Assembly: GCF_000420745.1 (NCBI RefSeq)
Contig: NZ_ATVN01000010.1
Coordinates: 1 to 64,000, forward strand
Length of the DNA stretch: 64,000 bases
DNA from: Pseudorhodobacter ferrugineus DSM 5888
GTDB lineage: Bacteria > Pseudomonadota > Alphaproteobacteria > Rhodobacterales > Rhodobacteraceae
Direction: 5' to 3'
Shown here: piece by piece, positions 54,324 to 62,810 of the stretch
How the letters are laid out: every line of letters begins with the position of its first letter
Position numbering within the stretch: the stretch's first letter is position 1
The notes under the pieces: model-generated
Told to the model about the DNA's origin: nothing
The model's database searches: none
Seen by the model: the letters and a program-made list of their open reading frames with translations, nothing else
Position numbers and translations under genes: made by a program

Positions 54324-55346
54324 ATGGGCTATAGAGTCGCTGTCGTTGGGGCCACGGGCAACGTGGGCCGTGAGATGCTGAATATCCTTGCCGAGCGCGA
54401 GTTTCCGGTGGATGAGATTGTGGCGCTGGCGTCGCGCAAATCCATGGGCACGGAAATCAGCTTTGGCGATGCGACCTTGAAATGCAAGGATCTCGACACG
54501 TTTGATTTCACCGGCTGGGACATTGCGCTGTTCGCCGTGGGGTCCGATGCGACCAAGGTTTATGCGCCCAAAGCGGCCAGCCAAGGCTGCGTGGTGATCG
54601 ACAATTCCAGCCTGTACCGCTATGACGCCGATGTGCCGTTGATCGTGCCGGAGGTGAACGCCGACGCGATTTATGGCTATACCAAAAAGATGATCATCGC
54701 GAACCCGAACTGTTCGACCGCGCAGATGGTTGTGGCGTTGAAGCCGTTGCATGACCGTGCGCGCATCAAGCGGGTCGTGGTTTCGACCTATCAATCCGTG
54801 TCGGGTGCCGGCAAAGAGGGCATTGATGAGCTGTGGGACCAGACCAAAAGCATCTATAACCCGACCGACAACAAGCCGCCAAAAAAGTTCACCAAGCAGA
54901 TCGCGTTCAACGTGATCCCGCATATTGATGTGTTTTTGGATGACGGTTCCACCAAAGAAGAGTGGAAGATGGTGGCCGAGACGAAGAAGATTTTGGATAA
55001 GAACATCAAGGTTACGGCGACCTGCGTGCGCGTGCCGGTGTTTGTCGGGCACTCAGAGTCGATCAACATCGAGTTTGAAGAGTTCTTGGACGAGCATGAA
55101 GCGCGGGATATTTTGCGCGAAAGCCCCGGGATCATGGTGATCGATAAGCGCGAAAACGGTGGCTATGTGACGCCGGTGGAATGCGTAGGCGATTACGCGA
55201 CGTTCATTAGCCGCATCCGCCAAGACAGCACGATTGATAACGGGATTAACCTGTGGTGCGTGTCGGACAACCTGCGCAAGGGGGCTGCGCTGAATGCGGT
55301 GCAGATCGCCGAAGTGCTGGGCGTGCGCTGTTTGAAAAAAGGGTGA
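54324..55346 (+). CDS. asd: Aspartate-semialdehyde dehydrogenase
   Basis: A 340-residue Asd that reduces aspartyl phosphate to aspartate semialdehyde for Lys, Met, Thr and diaminopimelate synthesis. GATGNVGREML is the NADP-binding start, Cys130 in NPNCSTAQMV is the nucleophile, and RVPVFVGHSESIN holds the active-site His. AATGGAGG precedes ATG 54324. It is a single gene, followed by two hairpins. Confidence 0.96.
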   Translation: MGYRVAVVGATGNVGREMLNILAEREFPVDEIVALASRKSMGTEISFGDATLKCKDLDTFDFTGWDIALFAVGSDATKVYAPKAASQGCVVIDNSSLYRYDADVPLIVPEVNADAIYGYTKKMIIANPNCSTAQMVVALKPLHDRARIKRVVVSTYQSVSGAGKEGIDELWDQTKSIYNPTDNKPPKKFTKQIAFNVIPHIDVFLDDGSTKEEWKMVAETKKILDKNIKVTATCVRVPVFVGHSESINIEFEEFLDEHEARDILRESPGIMVIDKRENGGYVTPVECVGDYATFISRIRQDSTIDNGINLWCVSDNLRKGAALNAVQIAEVLGVRCLKKG

Positions 55347-55361
55347 GGCGCGCCCGCAAAA

Positions 55362-55389
55362 CGGTCTGGTGGACCGTTTTGAGCGCCGA
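55362..55389 (+). terminator. asd 3' hairpin
   Basis: AAAACGGTC, loop TGGTG, GACCGTTTT, about 15 bases after the asd stop. The stem ends in T, giving a short U run within the stem. Confidence 0.6.
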
Positions 55390-55445
55390 ACGCGCGGAGC
55401 CACTGCACCGCGCCGCATGGCACGTATGTTGCAAGAGGATCTCAA

Positions 55446-55480
55446 CGCCTCGCCCCCAAAACGGGCGGGGCGTTTTGCAT
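55446..55480 (+). terminator. Second terminator in the asd-DUF4139 gap
   Basis: CGCCTCGCCC, loop CCAAAAC, GGGCGGGGCG then TTTTGCATTT. It lies some 60 bases beyond the asd hairpin and may end a separate short transcript. Confidence 0.6.
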
Positions 55481-55573
55481 TTATGGGCCAAGTCCCGCCG
55501 CCGCGTGATTGGGTGGCTTGTGTGCCACGTGGTGCCCGCTAAGTTGGGGGTGTCATATTAAAGGGGTTTTTCC

Positions 55574-57208
55574 ATGCGCCGCGTTATTTTACTGTCCTCG
55601 CTATTGCTCGCCACGCCGTTGCAGGCCGAAACCATTCTGGCCAGCAGCAAGATCACCGCGGTGACGGTCTATCCGCAAGGGGCGATGCTGACGCGGGTGG
55701 TGGCGTTTGAGGCGCAGCCGGGGCTGCATGACGTTCTGATCACCGATTTGCCGCAAGACACCGACCCGCAGTCCTTGCGCCTGAAACCATCGGAGGGGGT
55801 AGAGATTGGGGCCTATTCCTTGCGCACGGGGCGTTTGCCGGTGGTTGATCCGGTAAAGCCGGAAGCGCAAGTGGCGGCCGAGGCGGCGTTGGAGGCGGCG
55901 AAGGGTGGCGTGACGACGGCGCAACTGGCGGTGGATGGTGTGGCTGCGCGGATTGAGGCGGCGCAGGCGCAGATTGCCTATTTGGGACGTTTGGGCGCAA
56001 CCGATGCCAAGGCCGATACGGAAACCCTGCAAGCCACCGCGCGGATGATCGGTGCCGAGGTTTTGGCCGCGTCGCAGGCGGCGTTGGCAGCGCGGGCGGA
56101 TTTGCCTGCGGTGCAAAAAGTGTATGAGGCGGCGGTAGAAGCGCAGGTCAAGGCACAGGCGGCGTTGGATGCGCTCAGCAAGCCTACCAAAGACTATGCG
56201 GCGCTGTCGCTGGCTGTTTCGGTGACGCAGGTGGGGCCAAGTTTGGTCGAGGTGACGCAATTTATGGACAATGCCACTTGGGCGCCGATCTATGACATGG
56301 CGCTGGACCGCGCGGCGGGGCAGGTGGTGCTGGACCGGTCGCTGTTGGTATCGCAAGCGACGGGCGAGGATTGGACCGGTATTGCGCTGACCCTGTCGAC
56401 TGCGCAGCCAGGAAATTCGCCTGACCCGTCACGCATCTGGCCGCAGTTGCACCGGATTGATGATCCGATGGAGATGGCCAAGCTGGAAAGCCGAGCGGCC
56501 GCCCCAGCCCCGATAAACGAGGCAGAAATGGGCGCGATGATGGAAACCTTGGCAGATGTGGCGGTCGGCGTGGCGTTTCAAGGTGATATTGTAAGCTATG
56601 CCTATCCGCAGCCCGTGGACATTGTGGACGGGGCGCAGAATTTGCGGCTGGTGCTGGACCGTGTCAGCTTGCCCGCATCGGCGCAGGCCCGCGCCGTTCC
56701 GCGCGCCGATGCGACGGCGTTCATGATGGCCGAATTTACCAATGACAGCGGCCAGATCCTGCTGCCCGGGCCCGCCACCCTTACCCGTGACGGGGCGTTG
56801 ATGGGGCAGACGCAACTGGCATCCATCGCGCCTGGGGCAACGGCGGTGATGGGCTTTGGTGCGATCGAAGGGCTGCGGCTCAAGCGGATTGTGCCCGCGC
56901 GGGCCGAAGGCGACCGCGGGATTTTCAGCAAATCCAACCAGATCGAGGAGACGGCTGTTTTGTCGGTGGAAAACCTGACCGACCAGGCGTGGGATGTGCG
57001 TGTGATGGAGGGGATCCCCTATTCCGAGCAAGAGGACCTGGTCATCACCTATACCGCCGATCTGCCAGTGACCGAGACAGATGTAGACGGGCAGCGCGGC
57101 GTGCTGGCGTGGGATGTTTCAGTGCCAGCGGGCAAGACGCAAACGATCACCCTGACTACCCGCGAAAGCTGGCCGGACGGGAAAGAGCTGAATGGCGGGC
57201 GGTATTGA
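55574..57208 (+). CDS. DUF4139 (MuiA-type) exported protein
   Basis: A 544-residue protein with a signal peptide ending at PLQAE. The N-terminal DUF4140 part (ITAVTVYPQGAMLTRVVAFE, about 25-125) is followed by an Ala-rich helical, probably coiled-coil region (about 95-195) and the DUF4139 beta domain to the end (NATWAPIYDMALD, TAQPG, YSEQEDLVI). The family is named after a mucoidy inhibitor reported in enterobacteria; its biochemical role is unknown. It stands alone; a repeat cluster follows. Confidence 0.85.
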   Translation: MRRVILLSSLLLATPLQAETILASSKITAVTVYPQGAMLTRVVAFEAQPGLHDVLITDLPQDTDPQSLRLKPSEGVEIGAYSLRTGRLPVVDPVKPEAQVAAEAALEAAKGGVTTAQLAVDGVAARIEAAQAQIAYLGRLGATDAKADTETLQATARMIGAEVLAASQAALAARADLPAVQKVYEAAVEAQVKAQAALDALSKPTKDYAALSLAVSVTQVGPSLVEVTQFMDNATWAPIYDMALDRAAGQVVLDRSLLVSQATGEDWTGIALTLSTAQPGNSPDPSRIWPQLHRIDDPMEMAKLESRAAAPAPINEAEMGAMMETLADVAVGVAFQGDIVSYAYPQPVDIVDGAQNLRLVLDRVSLPASAQARAVPRADATAFMMAEFTNDSGQILLPGPATLTRDGALMGQTQLASIAPGATAVMGFGAIEGLRLKRIVPARAEGDRGIFSKSNQIEETAVLSVENLTDQAWDVRVMEGIPYSEQEDLVITYTADLPVTETDVDGQRGVLAWDVSVPAGKTQTITLTTRESWPDGKELNGGRY

Positions 57209-57300
57209 AAGGATTGATGATGGTGGGGTAAAACCGCACTCTGCGGATGGCCTGCGTTGGCTGTGCTTTGGCGCACCGGGGACCTGCGGCAGTTTTGACG

Positions 57301-57356
57301 GGTGGTGGGTTATCACCCACCCTACCCTCATGTCGTAGGGTGGGTTATCACCCACC
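57301..57356. repeat. GTAGGGTGGGT family repeat, copy D (tandem)
   Basis: GGTGGTGGGTTATCACCCACC then CTACC, followed by GTAGGGTGGGTTATCACCCACC. Two hairpins sharing GGTGGGTTATCACCCACC-like cores stand in tandem. A weaker variant (GGTGGGGTAAAACCGC) is at 57221-57236. The cluster lies between the convergent ends of the DUF4139 and carbonic anhydrase genes. Confidence 0.75.
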
Positions 57357-57370
57357 GTTTGAACCCGCCG

Positions 57371-58018
57371 TTAGACGCCCACAAACCCACCTTTGACCGG
57401 ATCATATTGTTCCAAGCCACCTTCGCCGACATCGGTCCACAATCCGTGCAGGGTCAGGCGGTCGTCTTCCACAGCTGCGCGCACAAACGGAAACGTCATC
57501 AGGTTTTCAAGGCTGACCACAACCGCCTCTTTTTCCAACGCCCGCGCGCGCAGGCTTTCCTCGATATGCGCCACGCGTTCATAGCCCGGGCGCAGGATAT
57601 CCATCCAGCGGCCCACAAAGCTTGACGCCTCCAACAATTCCGGCGCGTGGCCGGAACACATATCATGACAGCCCTGCACGCCGCCGCAGTTGGAATGGCC
57701 CAGCACCACCACATGCGCGACCTTGAGCGCGGTCACGGCATATTCGACCGCCGCCGAGGTGCCGTGATTCTTGCCATCGGGCGTATAGGGCGGCACAAGG
57801 TTGGCGATATTGCGGTGGATGAAAAATTCGCCCTCATCCGCGCCGAAAATCGACGTTACATGTACGCGGCTGTCACAGCAGGAAATGATCATCGCGCGGG
57901 GGTGCTGACCCGATTCTGCCAAGCGCCGATACCATGCGCGGTTTTCGGCGTAGGCCGTGGCCTTCCAGCCGTGATAGCGCTGGATCAGGTAAGAGGGCAG
58001 CAATTTGGCGTGGTCCAT
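57371..58018 (-). CDS. Beta-class carbonic anhydrase
   Basis: A 215-residue beta-carbonic anhydrase interconverting CO2 and bicarbonate. Zinc ligands are Cys47 (CCDSRV), His108 and Cys111 (GHSNCGGV), and the Asp49-Arg51 dyad is present. No signal peptide, so it is cytoplasmic, where it would supply bicarbonate for carboxylations. It is a single gene with the start at 58018 and no clear operon partner. Confidence 0.95.
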   Translation of the reverse strand: MDHAKLLPSYLIQRYHGWKATAYAENRAWYRRLAESGQHPRAMIISCCDSRVHVTSIFGADEGEFFIHRNIANLVPPYTPDGKNHGTSAAVEYAVTALKVAHVVVLGHSNCGGVQGCHDMCSGHAPELLEASSFVGRWMDILRPGYERVAHIEESLRARALEKEAVVVSLENLMTFPFVRAAVEDDRLTLHGLWTDVGEGGLEQYDPVKGGFVGV

Positions 58019-58157
58019 CGGTATGCTCCTGCATGGCGTCCTTGCCTAGTAGCCAGTGTTTTCGGAAAATTCGAGGGGTTTCCTGTTTGGGCGGCAACCT
58101 TTTCTTTAGCACCTAGGGCCATTCTGGCCGTGGGTGTGAATGGAAGGTGAGGGTGAC

Positions 58158-58541
58158 ATGACAGCTATGATAATGGCCTTTAGGCCAAAAGACAGGATCC
58201 AGCAGGATGCGGAACCGATTGCGTTGATTTACCGCTCGATGGGGACGCATGCCGCCGAAGAGGTGGTGAACCGCGCGCTGGGTGAATTGGCGCTGACCAT
58301 GTCGGGCATCGCGCAGCTGGTAAAGGCGCGCAATATGTCCGACCTTGCGCGCCAGTTGCGCAGGCTGGACCGGATGGCGGTGCAATTGGGGTTGGTCAGC
58401 CTTGGCGGCGTGGCCAGTGACGCGCAGGCCTGTTTGGACAGCGGCGATTTCACGGCATTTTCGGCTGTTTGGGCGCGGTTGGTGCGTGTGGCCGAGGTGT
58501 CGTTGGCCACAGAAATTGGTGCATTGGACCAGCAGATCTAG
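58158..58541 (+). CDS. Hpt-like helical protein lacking the phosphorylatable His
   Basis: A 127-residue all-helical protein from ATG 58158. Residues about 45-115 (LARQLRRLDRMAVQLGLVSLGGVASDAQACLDSGDFTAF) match the helix pattern of Hpt domains, in which HxLKGxSxxLG is followed by a second helix. Here the His-Lys-Gly segment is replaced by Arg/Leu/Asp, and the only His is far away near residue 31. It may be a pseudo-Hpt that binds a response regulator or kinase without phosphotransfer. This is an inference from pattern only. It stands alone. Confidence 0.6.
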   Translation: MTAMIMAFRPKDRIQQDAEPIALIYRSMGTHAAEEVVNRALGELALTMSGIAQLVKARNMSDLARQLRRLDRMAVQLGLVSLGGVASDAQACLDSGDFTAFSAVWARLVRVAEVSLATEIGALDQQI

Positions 58542-58665
58542 GGTGAGGGGCGTTGATAAGGGGGGTGTGGATGAAAATTCCTGTGCTGCGCGTGATTTAG
58601 GGGATTAAGCCACGGCGCAAAACGGCTTAGGGTCTGAGGAAACGCGATTTAGTGGAGTGAGCGCT

Positions 58666-60069
58666 ATGCCCGAATTTGTACCTGCTGCCAGCCCGTCCAA
58701 GCCGTTGTATATTCTGGCCGAGGCGGATTTGCAGGCGTGGCTTGGCACGCAACCTGCCCCTGTTGCAGCTTGGGTGGCGGCGAACGGGTTTACGGCGGGG
58801 CTGGGGGCGGTGTTGCCTTTGCCCGATGCGGCGGGGCAGATTACGGCGGCGATTGTGGGTTATGGCACGCCTACCGCCCGTGTCCGCAACCGCTTTGGCT
58901 TGGCCCCTGCGGCGACAGCCTTGCCCGCTGGCGATTGGCATTTTGAAACCGATTTGACGGGTGAGGCGTTGGATGAGGCCGTGCTGGCGTGGTTTTTGGG
59001 CCAGTACCGGTTTGACACCTATCGCCCCAGCAAGTCCGCCACTGCGTTGCCGCGCCTTAAGGCCCCCAAAGGAGTTGATACAGCGCGGGTTTTGGCGATG
59101 GTCGAAGGCGAGTGTTTGACCCGTGATCTGATCAACACCCCTGCATCCGATATGGGGCCGGACGAATTGGAAATGGCTTTTCGGAAACTGGCCGATCGGC
59201 ATGGCGCAAGCGTCTCGGCTGTGCGCGGCGATGATTTGCTGACCCAGAATTTCCCGATGATCCATGCCGTTGGCCGCGCGTCGACCCGTGCGCCGCGCTT
59301 GTTGGATATGCGCTGGGGGACCGAAGGCCCGCAGCTGGTGTTGGTGGGCAAGGGCGTTTGCTTTGACACAGGCGGGCTGGATATAAAACCATCCGCCGGA
59401 ATGTTGCTTATGAAAAAGGATATGGGCGGGGCGGCGACTGTGCTTGGCCTTGCGCATATGATTATGGCGCTGCGGCTAAAGCTGCGGTTGCGGGTGCTGG
59501 TGCCTGCCGTGGAAAACGCCATTTCCGGTAATGCGATGCGACCGCGCGATATTTTGACATCGCGCAAGGGGTTGACGGTCGAGGTGAACAATACCGATGC
59601 CGAAGGGCGGTTGGTACTGGCCGATGCGCTGGCGCTGGCGGATGAAGGGACAGGCGCGGATAAGGCCGATCTGGTGATTTCGATGGCGACGCTGACGGGG
59701 GCCGCGCGGGTGGCTGTTGGCCCCGATCTTGCGCCGTTTTTCACCGATGACGAAGGGTTTGCGACCGCGCTGTCGCAGGCGGGCATGCAGGTGCGCGACC
59801 CCGTGTGGCGCTTGCCCTTATGGCCGGGATATGAGGCGATGATCGAACCTGGCATTGCCGATCTGGACAATGCGCCATCGGGCGGGTTTGCGGGGTCTAC
59901 CACCGCCGCGCTGTTCTTGCGCCGCTTTGTCGCCAACCCCGCCTATGTACATTTTGACATTTACGGCCACCAACCCGCATCGGCCCCTGCGCGGCCCAAA
60001 GGCGGCGTTGGCCAAGGCGCGCGCGCCATTCTGGCGGCCTTGCCGCAGATGTTGGGGGCAAAGCTATGA
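58666..60069 (+). CDS. Leucyl aminopeptidase family protein (M17)
   Basis: A 467-residue M17 metallopeptidase. The catalytic domain has KGVCFDTGGLDIKP (metal-binding Lys and Asp) and NTDAEGRLVLADAL, and SMATLTGAARVAVG. The N-terminal domain (1-150) is shorter and divergent from PepA, as in the PepB-like group of this lineage. GGAG precedes ATG 58666. It overlaps the NlpC/P60 gene by four bases. Confidence 0.92.
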   Translation: MPEFVPAASPSKPLYILAEADLQAWLGTQPAPVAAWVAANGFTAGLGAVLPLPDAAGQITAAIVGYGTPTARVRNRFGLAPAATALPAGDWHFETDLTGEALDEAVLAWFLGQYRFDTYRPSKSATALPRLKAPKGVDTARVLAMVEGECLTRDLINTPASDMGPDELEMAFRKLADRHGASVSAVRGDDLLTQNFPMIHAVGRASTRAPRLLDMRWGTEGPQLVLVGKGVCFDTGGLDIKPSAGMLLMKKDMGGAATVLGLAHMIMALRLKLRLRVLVPAVENAISGNAMRPRDILTSRKGLTVEVNNTDAEGRLVLADALALADEGTGADKADLVISMATLTGAARVAVGPDLAPFFTDDEGFATALSQAGMQVRDPVWRLPLWPGYEAMIEPGIADLDNAPSGGFAGSTTAALFLRRFVANPAYVHFDIYGHQPASAPARPKGGVGQGARAILAALPQMLGAKL

Positions 60070-60917
60070 ACGATATTCCTGCAGCCACCGCACACACCGA
60101 CCGCCGCCTGACCTTTGCCAACGCCCGTGTCGCGCATATTTCACTGCAAGGGGTGGTCGATGCGCCGACCTTTGCCGATGCCACCCCGTTTGAAATTGCG
60201 GTGCCGGTTGCCGATTTGCTGAACGCGCCCAACGGCAAACGCGAACGCCAACTGCTGCTGGGCGACGGGTTTGACGTGATCGAGGTGCTGGACGGTTTCG
60301 CCTTTGGTCGCAGCGTCAAGGATGGCTATTGCGGGTATTTGCCCGAAAACGCGCTGTGCGAACCCACCAAGCCAACGCATTGGCTGGCCGCGCCCGCAAG
60401 CCATCTCTATTCCGAACCGCGCGCGCAGGCCCCGCAATCGGTTGGCATCAGCTTTGGCAGCCGCTTGTCGGTGCTGGGCGAGGATGGCGCGTTTTCCGAA
60501 ACCCCGCACGGGTTTGTGCCCACGGGGCATTTGCAAAAACTGGGCTATTGGTACGGTGATCCGGTTGAGGTGGCGGGGCTATTTTTGGGCGTGCCCTATT
60601 TGTGGGGCGGCAACGGGCATGCGGGGGTGGATTGTTCGGGTTTGGTGCAATTGTCACTGCTGGCCTGCGGGCAGCGCTGCCCTGGTGACAGTGATTTGCA
60701 ACAGGCACTGGGCTATGAGGTGCCAGACGGTACGCCGTTGCAGCGGGGCGATTTGTTGTTTTGGAAAGGCCATGTCGCGATGATGGTCGATGACACGCTG
60801 ATGATCCATGCCACAGGCGCGTTCATGGCCACCGTGATAGAGCCAGTGGATGAGGCGATTGCGCGTATTCGCGAAAGCACGGGTGCCGAGGTGATTGCGC
60901 GGCGGCGGCTGGGTTAG
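60066..60917 (+). CDS. NlpC/P60 family cysteine peptidase with SH3-like domains
   Basis: A 283-residue C40 peptidase. The catalytic Cys is in GVDCSGLVQLSL near residue 195, followed by GDLLFWKGHVAMM (His) and MIHATG. The preceding 150 residues contain two bacterial SH3-like repeats (ending VPTGHLQKLG). There is no signal peptide. Relatives cleave gamma-D-Glu-diaminopimelate bonds, and the coupling with an aminopeptidase suggests recycling of imported muropeptides. Convergent with the TetR gene with a four-base overlap. Confidence 0.9.
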   Translation: MNDIPAATAHTDRRLTFANARVAHISLQGVVDAPTFADATPFEIAVPVADLLNAPNGKRERQLLLGDGFDVIEVLDGFAFGRSVKDGYCGYLPENALCEPTKPTHWLAAPASHLYSEPRAQAPQSVGISFGSRLSVLGEDGAFSETPHGFVPTGHLQKLGYWYGDPVEVAGLFLGVPYLWGGNGHAGVDCSGLVQLSLLACGQRCPGDSDLQQALGYEVPDGTPLQRGDLLFWKGHVAMMVDDTLMIHATGAFMATVIEPVDEAIARIRESTGAEVIARRRLG

Positions 60918-61522
60918 GCGCGCAGCCCGTTCAGGATGATCGAGAGGTGAGAGCGGATAAACCGCTCTTTTGCCGTATCGTCCATCGGGCCGAATATCAG
61001 GCCGAACACCAACGTGAATACGGCAGGGGCAATGATGACCTTTAGGTCCATGTCCTGCACTGCGGCGCGCAGCTCGCCCTGCGCGATGCCTTTGGCGACA
61101 AGGGCGGACAGCAGCCCTTCCATCGTGCCAAGCATGGTGGTGCGGAAAAAGCTGGTCAGCGCTGGAAACCGCCCGCCTTCGGCGATCAGCACACGGATCA
61201 GGGCCGAGGCATCGGTGCCAACAATCCGGTCGTAATAACTGCGCAAAACCTGTTCCAGCATCAGGTCAAACCGCGCGTCCACCGCCAGAATATCCTGTGC
61301 GCGTGACACCATGCCGCCCATACGGTCTGTCACGGCCGCCTCAAATATCGCGTCTTTGGTGGGGTAATACAGGTAGACCGTGGGCCGCGCGATACCCGCA
61401 CGCGCCGCGATGCTGCCCATGCTGGTGCTGGCAAAGCCCTTGTCGCCAAATTCGGCCAGCGCTGCGCTGATAATTTCATCAGGGCGGGCGTCTTTGCGGC
61501 GTTGGTGTTTGGTGTCTGGCAT
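60914..61522 (-). CDS. TetR family transcriptional regulator
   Basis: A 202-residue TetR regulator. The HTH is at about 30-60 (STSMGSIAARAGIARPTVYLYYPTKDAIF) and the rest is the helical ligand-binding domain. Divergent from devBC, and the 70-base gap holds a near-perfect 22-base palindrome, the probable operator for both directions. It should repress the exporter until an inducing compound binds. Confidence 0.93.
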   Translation of the reverse strand: MPDTKHQRRKDARPDEIISAALAEFGDKGFASTSMGSIAARAGIARPTVYLYYPTKDAIFEAAVTDRMGGMVSRAQDILAVDARFDLMLEQVLRSYYDRIVGTDASALIRVLIAEGGRFPALTSFFRTTMLGTMEGLLSALVAKGIAQGELRAAVQDMDLKVIIAPAVFTLVFGLIFGPMDDTAKERFIRSHLSIILNGLRA

Positions 61523-61546
61523 AATCGTCTCTTGTGTTTTTCTATA

Positions 61547-61568
61547 TTAATGACATATATGTCAGTAA
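61547..61568. promoter_or_regulatory. TetR operator candidate
   Basis: TTA-A-TGACATATATGTCA-G-TAA: a perfect 14-base palindrome (61551-61564) extended by a further three paired bases on each side after one mismatch. It lies between the divergent TetR and devB genes, 24 bases before the devB ATG. Confidence 0.75.
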
Positions 61569-61592
61569 ATGTCTATGGCGCAAGGAAGCCCG

Positions 61593-62810
61593 ATGCCCGA
61601 AGATCCGCAAACAGATCTGCCCTTGGTGGACAATGGCTTGGCCAAGAAAACGCCCACGCCTGCCAACAAGCCGCGATCAAACCTGTGGTCAAAGCTGCGG
61701 TTTGTGCCACTGGTGATGCTGATCTTTTTCAGTGGTGGCGTGGCGGGGCTGTATTTTCAGCCCCCCGGCCTGCGCGCGTTTTTCGGGATCACCGGCCTGC
61801 AACCGGGCGCGGGGACAAACACGCCCATCGCCGTGGCGATCCAAAAGGTCAAAGCGCAAGAGGCGGTGGCCGTGGTGAGCGAAGGTGATGTTGTAGCACT
61901 GGGCCGCATTATTCCGCGTGGAGATGTGGTGAGTGTTGCCACGCCATCTGGTGCCGGCGATGCGCGGATAGCCGAGGTGCGGGTCGCTTTGGGCGATACG
62001 GTGGCGGCGGGTGCCGTGCTGGCCGTGCTGGACAATCTGCCGACGCTGGAAAACGGCGTGGCCACGGCGCGGGCCACGATTGCCGTGCGGCAGGCCACCT
62101 TGGCGCAAACCACCGCCACCATCCGCGCCAGTCGGGATGAGGCGCAGGCGGCACTGGACCGCGCGCAGGCCACTGCCAAGAATGCGCAGTCGGATATGGA
62201 GCGGGTGACATCGCTGTTTGAACGCGGTGTCACCACCCGTGCCGAGCTGGACAAGGCCATTGCTCGCGCAGCCGAGGCGGGGCGCGATGTCGAACGCGCC
62301 ATTGCCACCTTGTCGCGCTATCAGGCCGTTGACGCGACCCAAGCCGATATTGCCGTGGCCGAGGCCAACCTTGCCGCCGCCCGTGTCGATCTGACCCGCG
62401 CCGAGCAGAACCTGGATGCAGCCTATGTGCGCGCTCCAAGTGCAGGGACCGTGCTGGACATCAACGCGCGGGCGGGCGAACGGTCTGGCACCGCAGGGAT
62501 CATTGATCTGGGCGATACCAGCCAGATGACGGTTGAGGCCGAGGTTTATCAAACCCTGATCGGGCGTGTGACCATCGGCGACCCTGTGACCGTTTCGGCC
62601 GAGGCTTTGGCGCTGGATTTGACGGGCACCGTCACCGCGATTGGGCTTGAAATTGGCCGCCAGTCCATCACATCCGACGACCCTGCCGCCAACACCGATG
62701 CGCGGGTGGTGGATGTGATTGTGACGCTGGATTCAGCGTCATCCGAACTGGCGCGCGGGTTCACCAATCTGGATACCATCGTGCGGATAGATGCGGGCCG
62801 TGTCGAATGA
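61593..62810 (+). CDS. DevB-like membrane fusion protein of an ABC exporter
   Basis: About 405 residues. One membrane segment near 33-55 (FVPLVMLIFFSGGVAGLYF), a biotinyl-lipoyl-like half, a long Ala-rich coiled coil (about 165-270), and the closing half (YVRAPSAGTVLDINARAGE) and beta-barrel (VEAEVYQTLIGRVTIGDPV). This is the HlyD/DevB layout, bridging an inner membrane exporter to an outer membrane channel. ATG 61593 is preferred because AAGGA lies ahead; ATG 61569 would overlap the operator. It overlaps devC by four bases. Confidence 0.87.
   Translation: MPEDPQTDLPLVDNGLAKKTPTPANKPRSNLWSKLRFVPLVMLIFFSGGVAGLYFQPPGLRAFFGITGLQPGAGTNTPIAVAIQKVKAQEAVAVVSEGDVVALGRIIPRGDVVSVATPSGAGDARIAEVRVALGDTVAAGAVLAVLDNLPTLENGVATARATIAVRQATLAQTTATIRASRDEAQAALDRAQATAKNAQSDMERVTSLFERGVTTRAELDKAIARAAEAGRDVERAIATLSRYQAVDATQADIAVAEANLAAARVDLTRAEQNLDAAYVRAPSAGTVLDINARAGERSGTAGIIDLGDTSQMTVEAEVYQTLIGRVTIGDPVTVSAEALALDLTGTVTAIGLEIGRQSITSDDPAANTDARVVDVIVTLDSASSELARGFTNLDTIVRIDAGRVE

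Noticed and set aside
28778-57356. CRISPR array
   Set aside because: The GTAGGGTGGGT repeats are palindromic, far apart and without regular spacers, and no cas genes are present.
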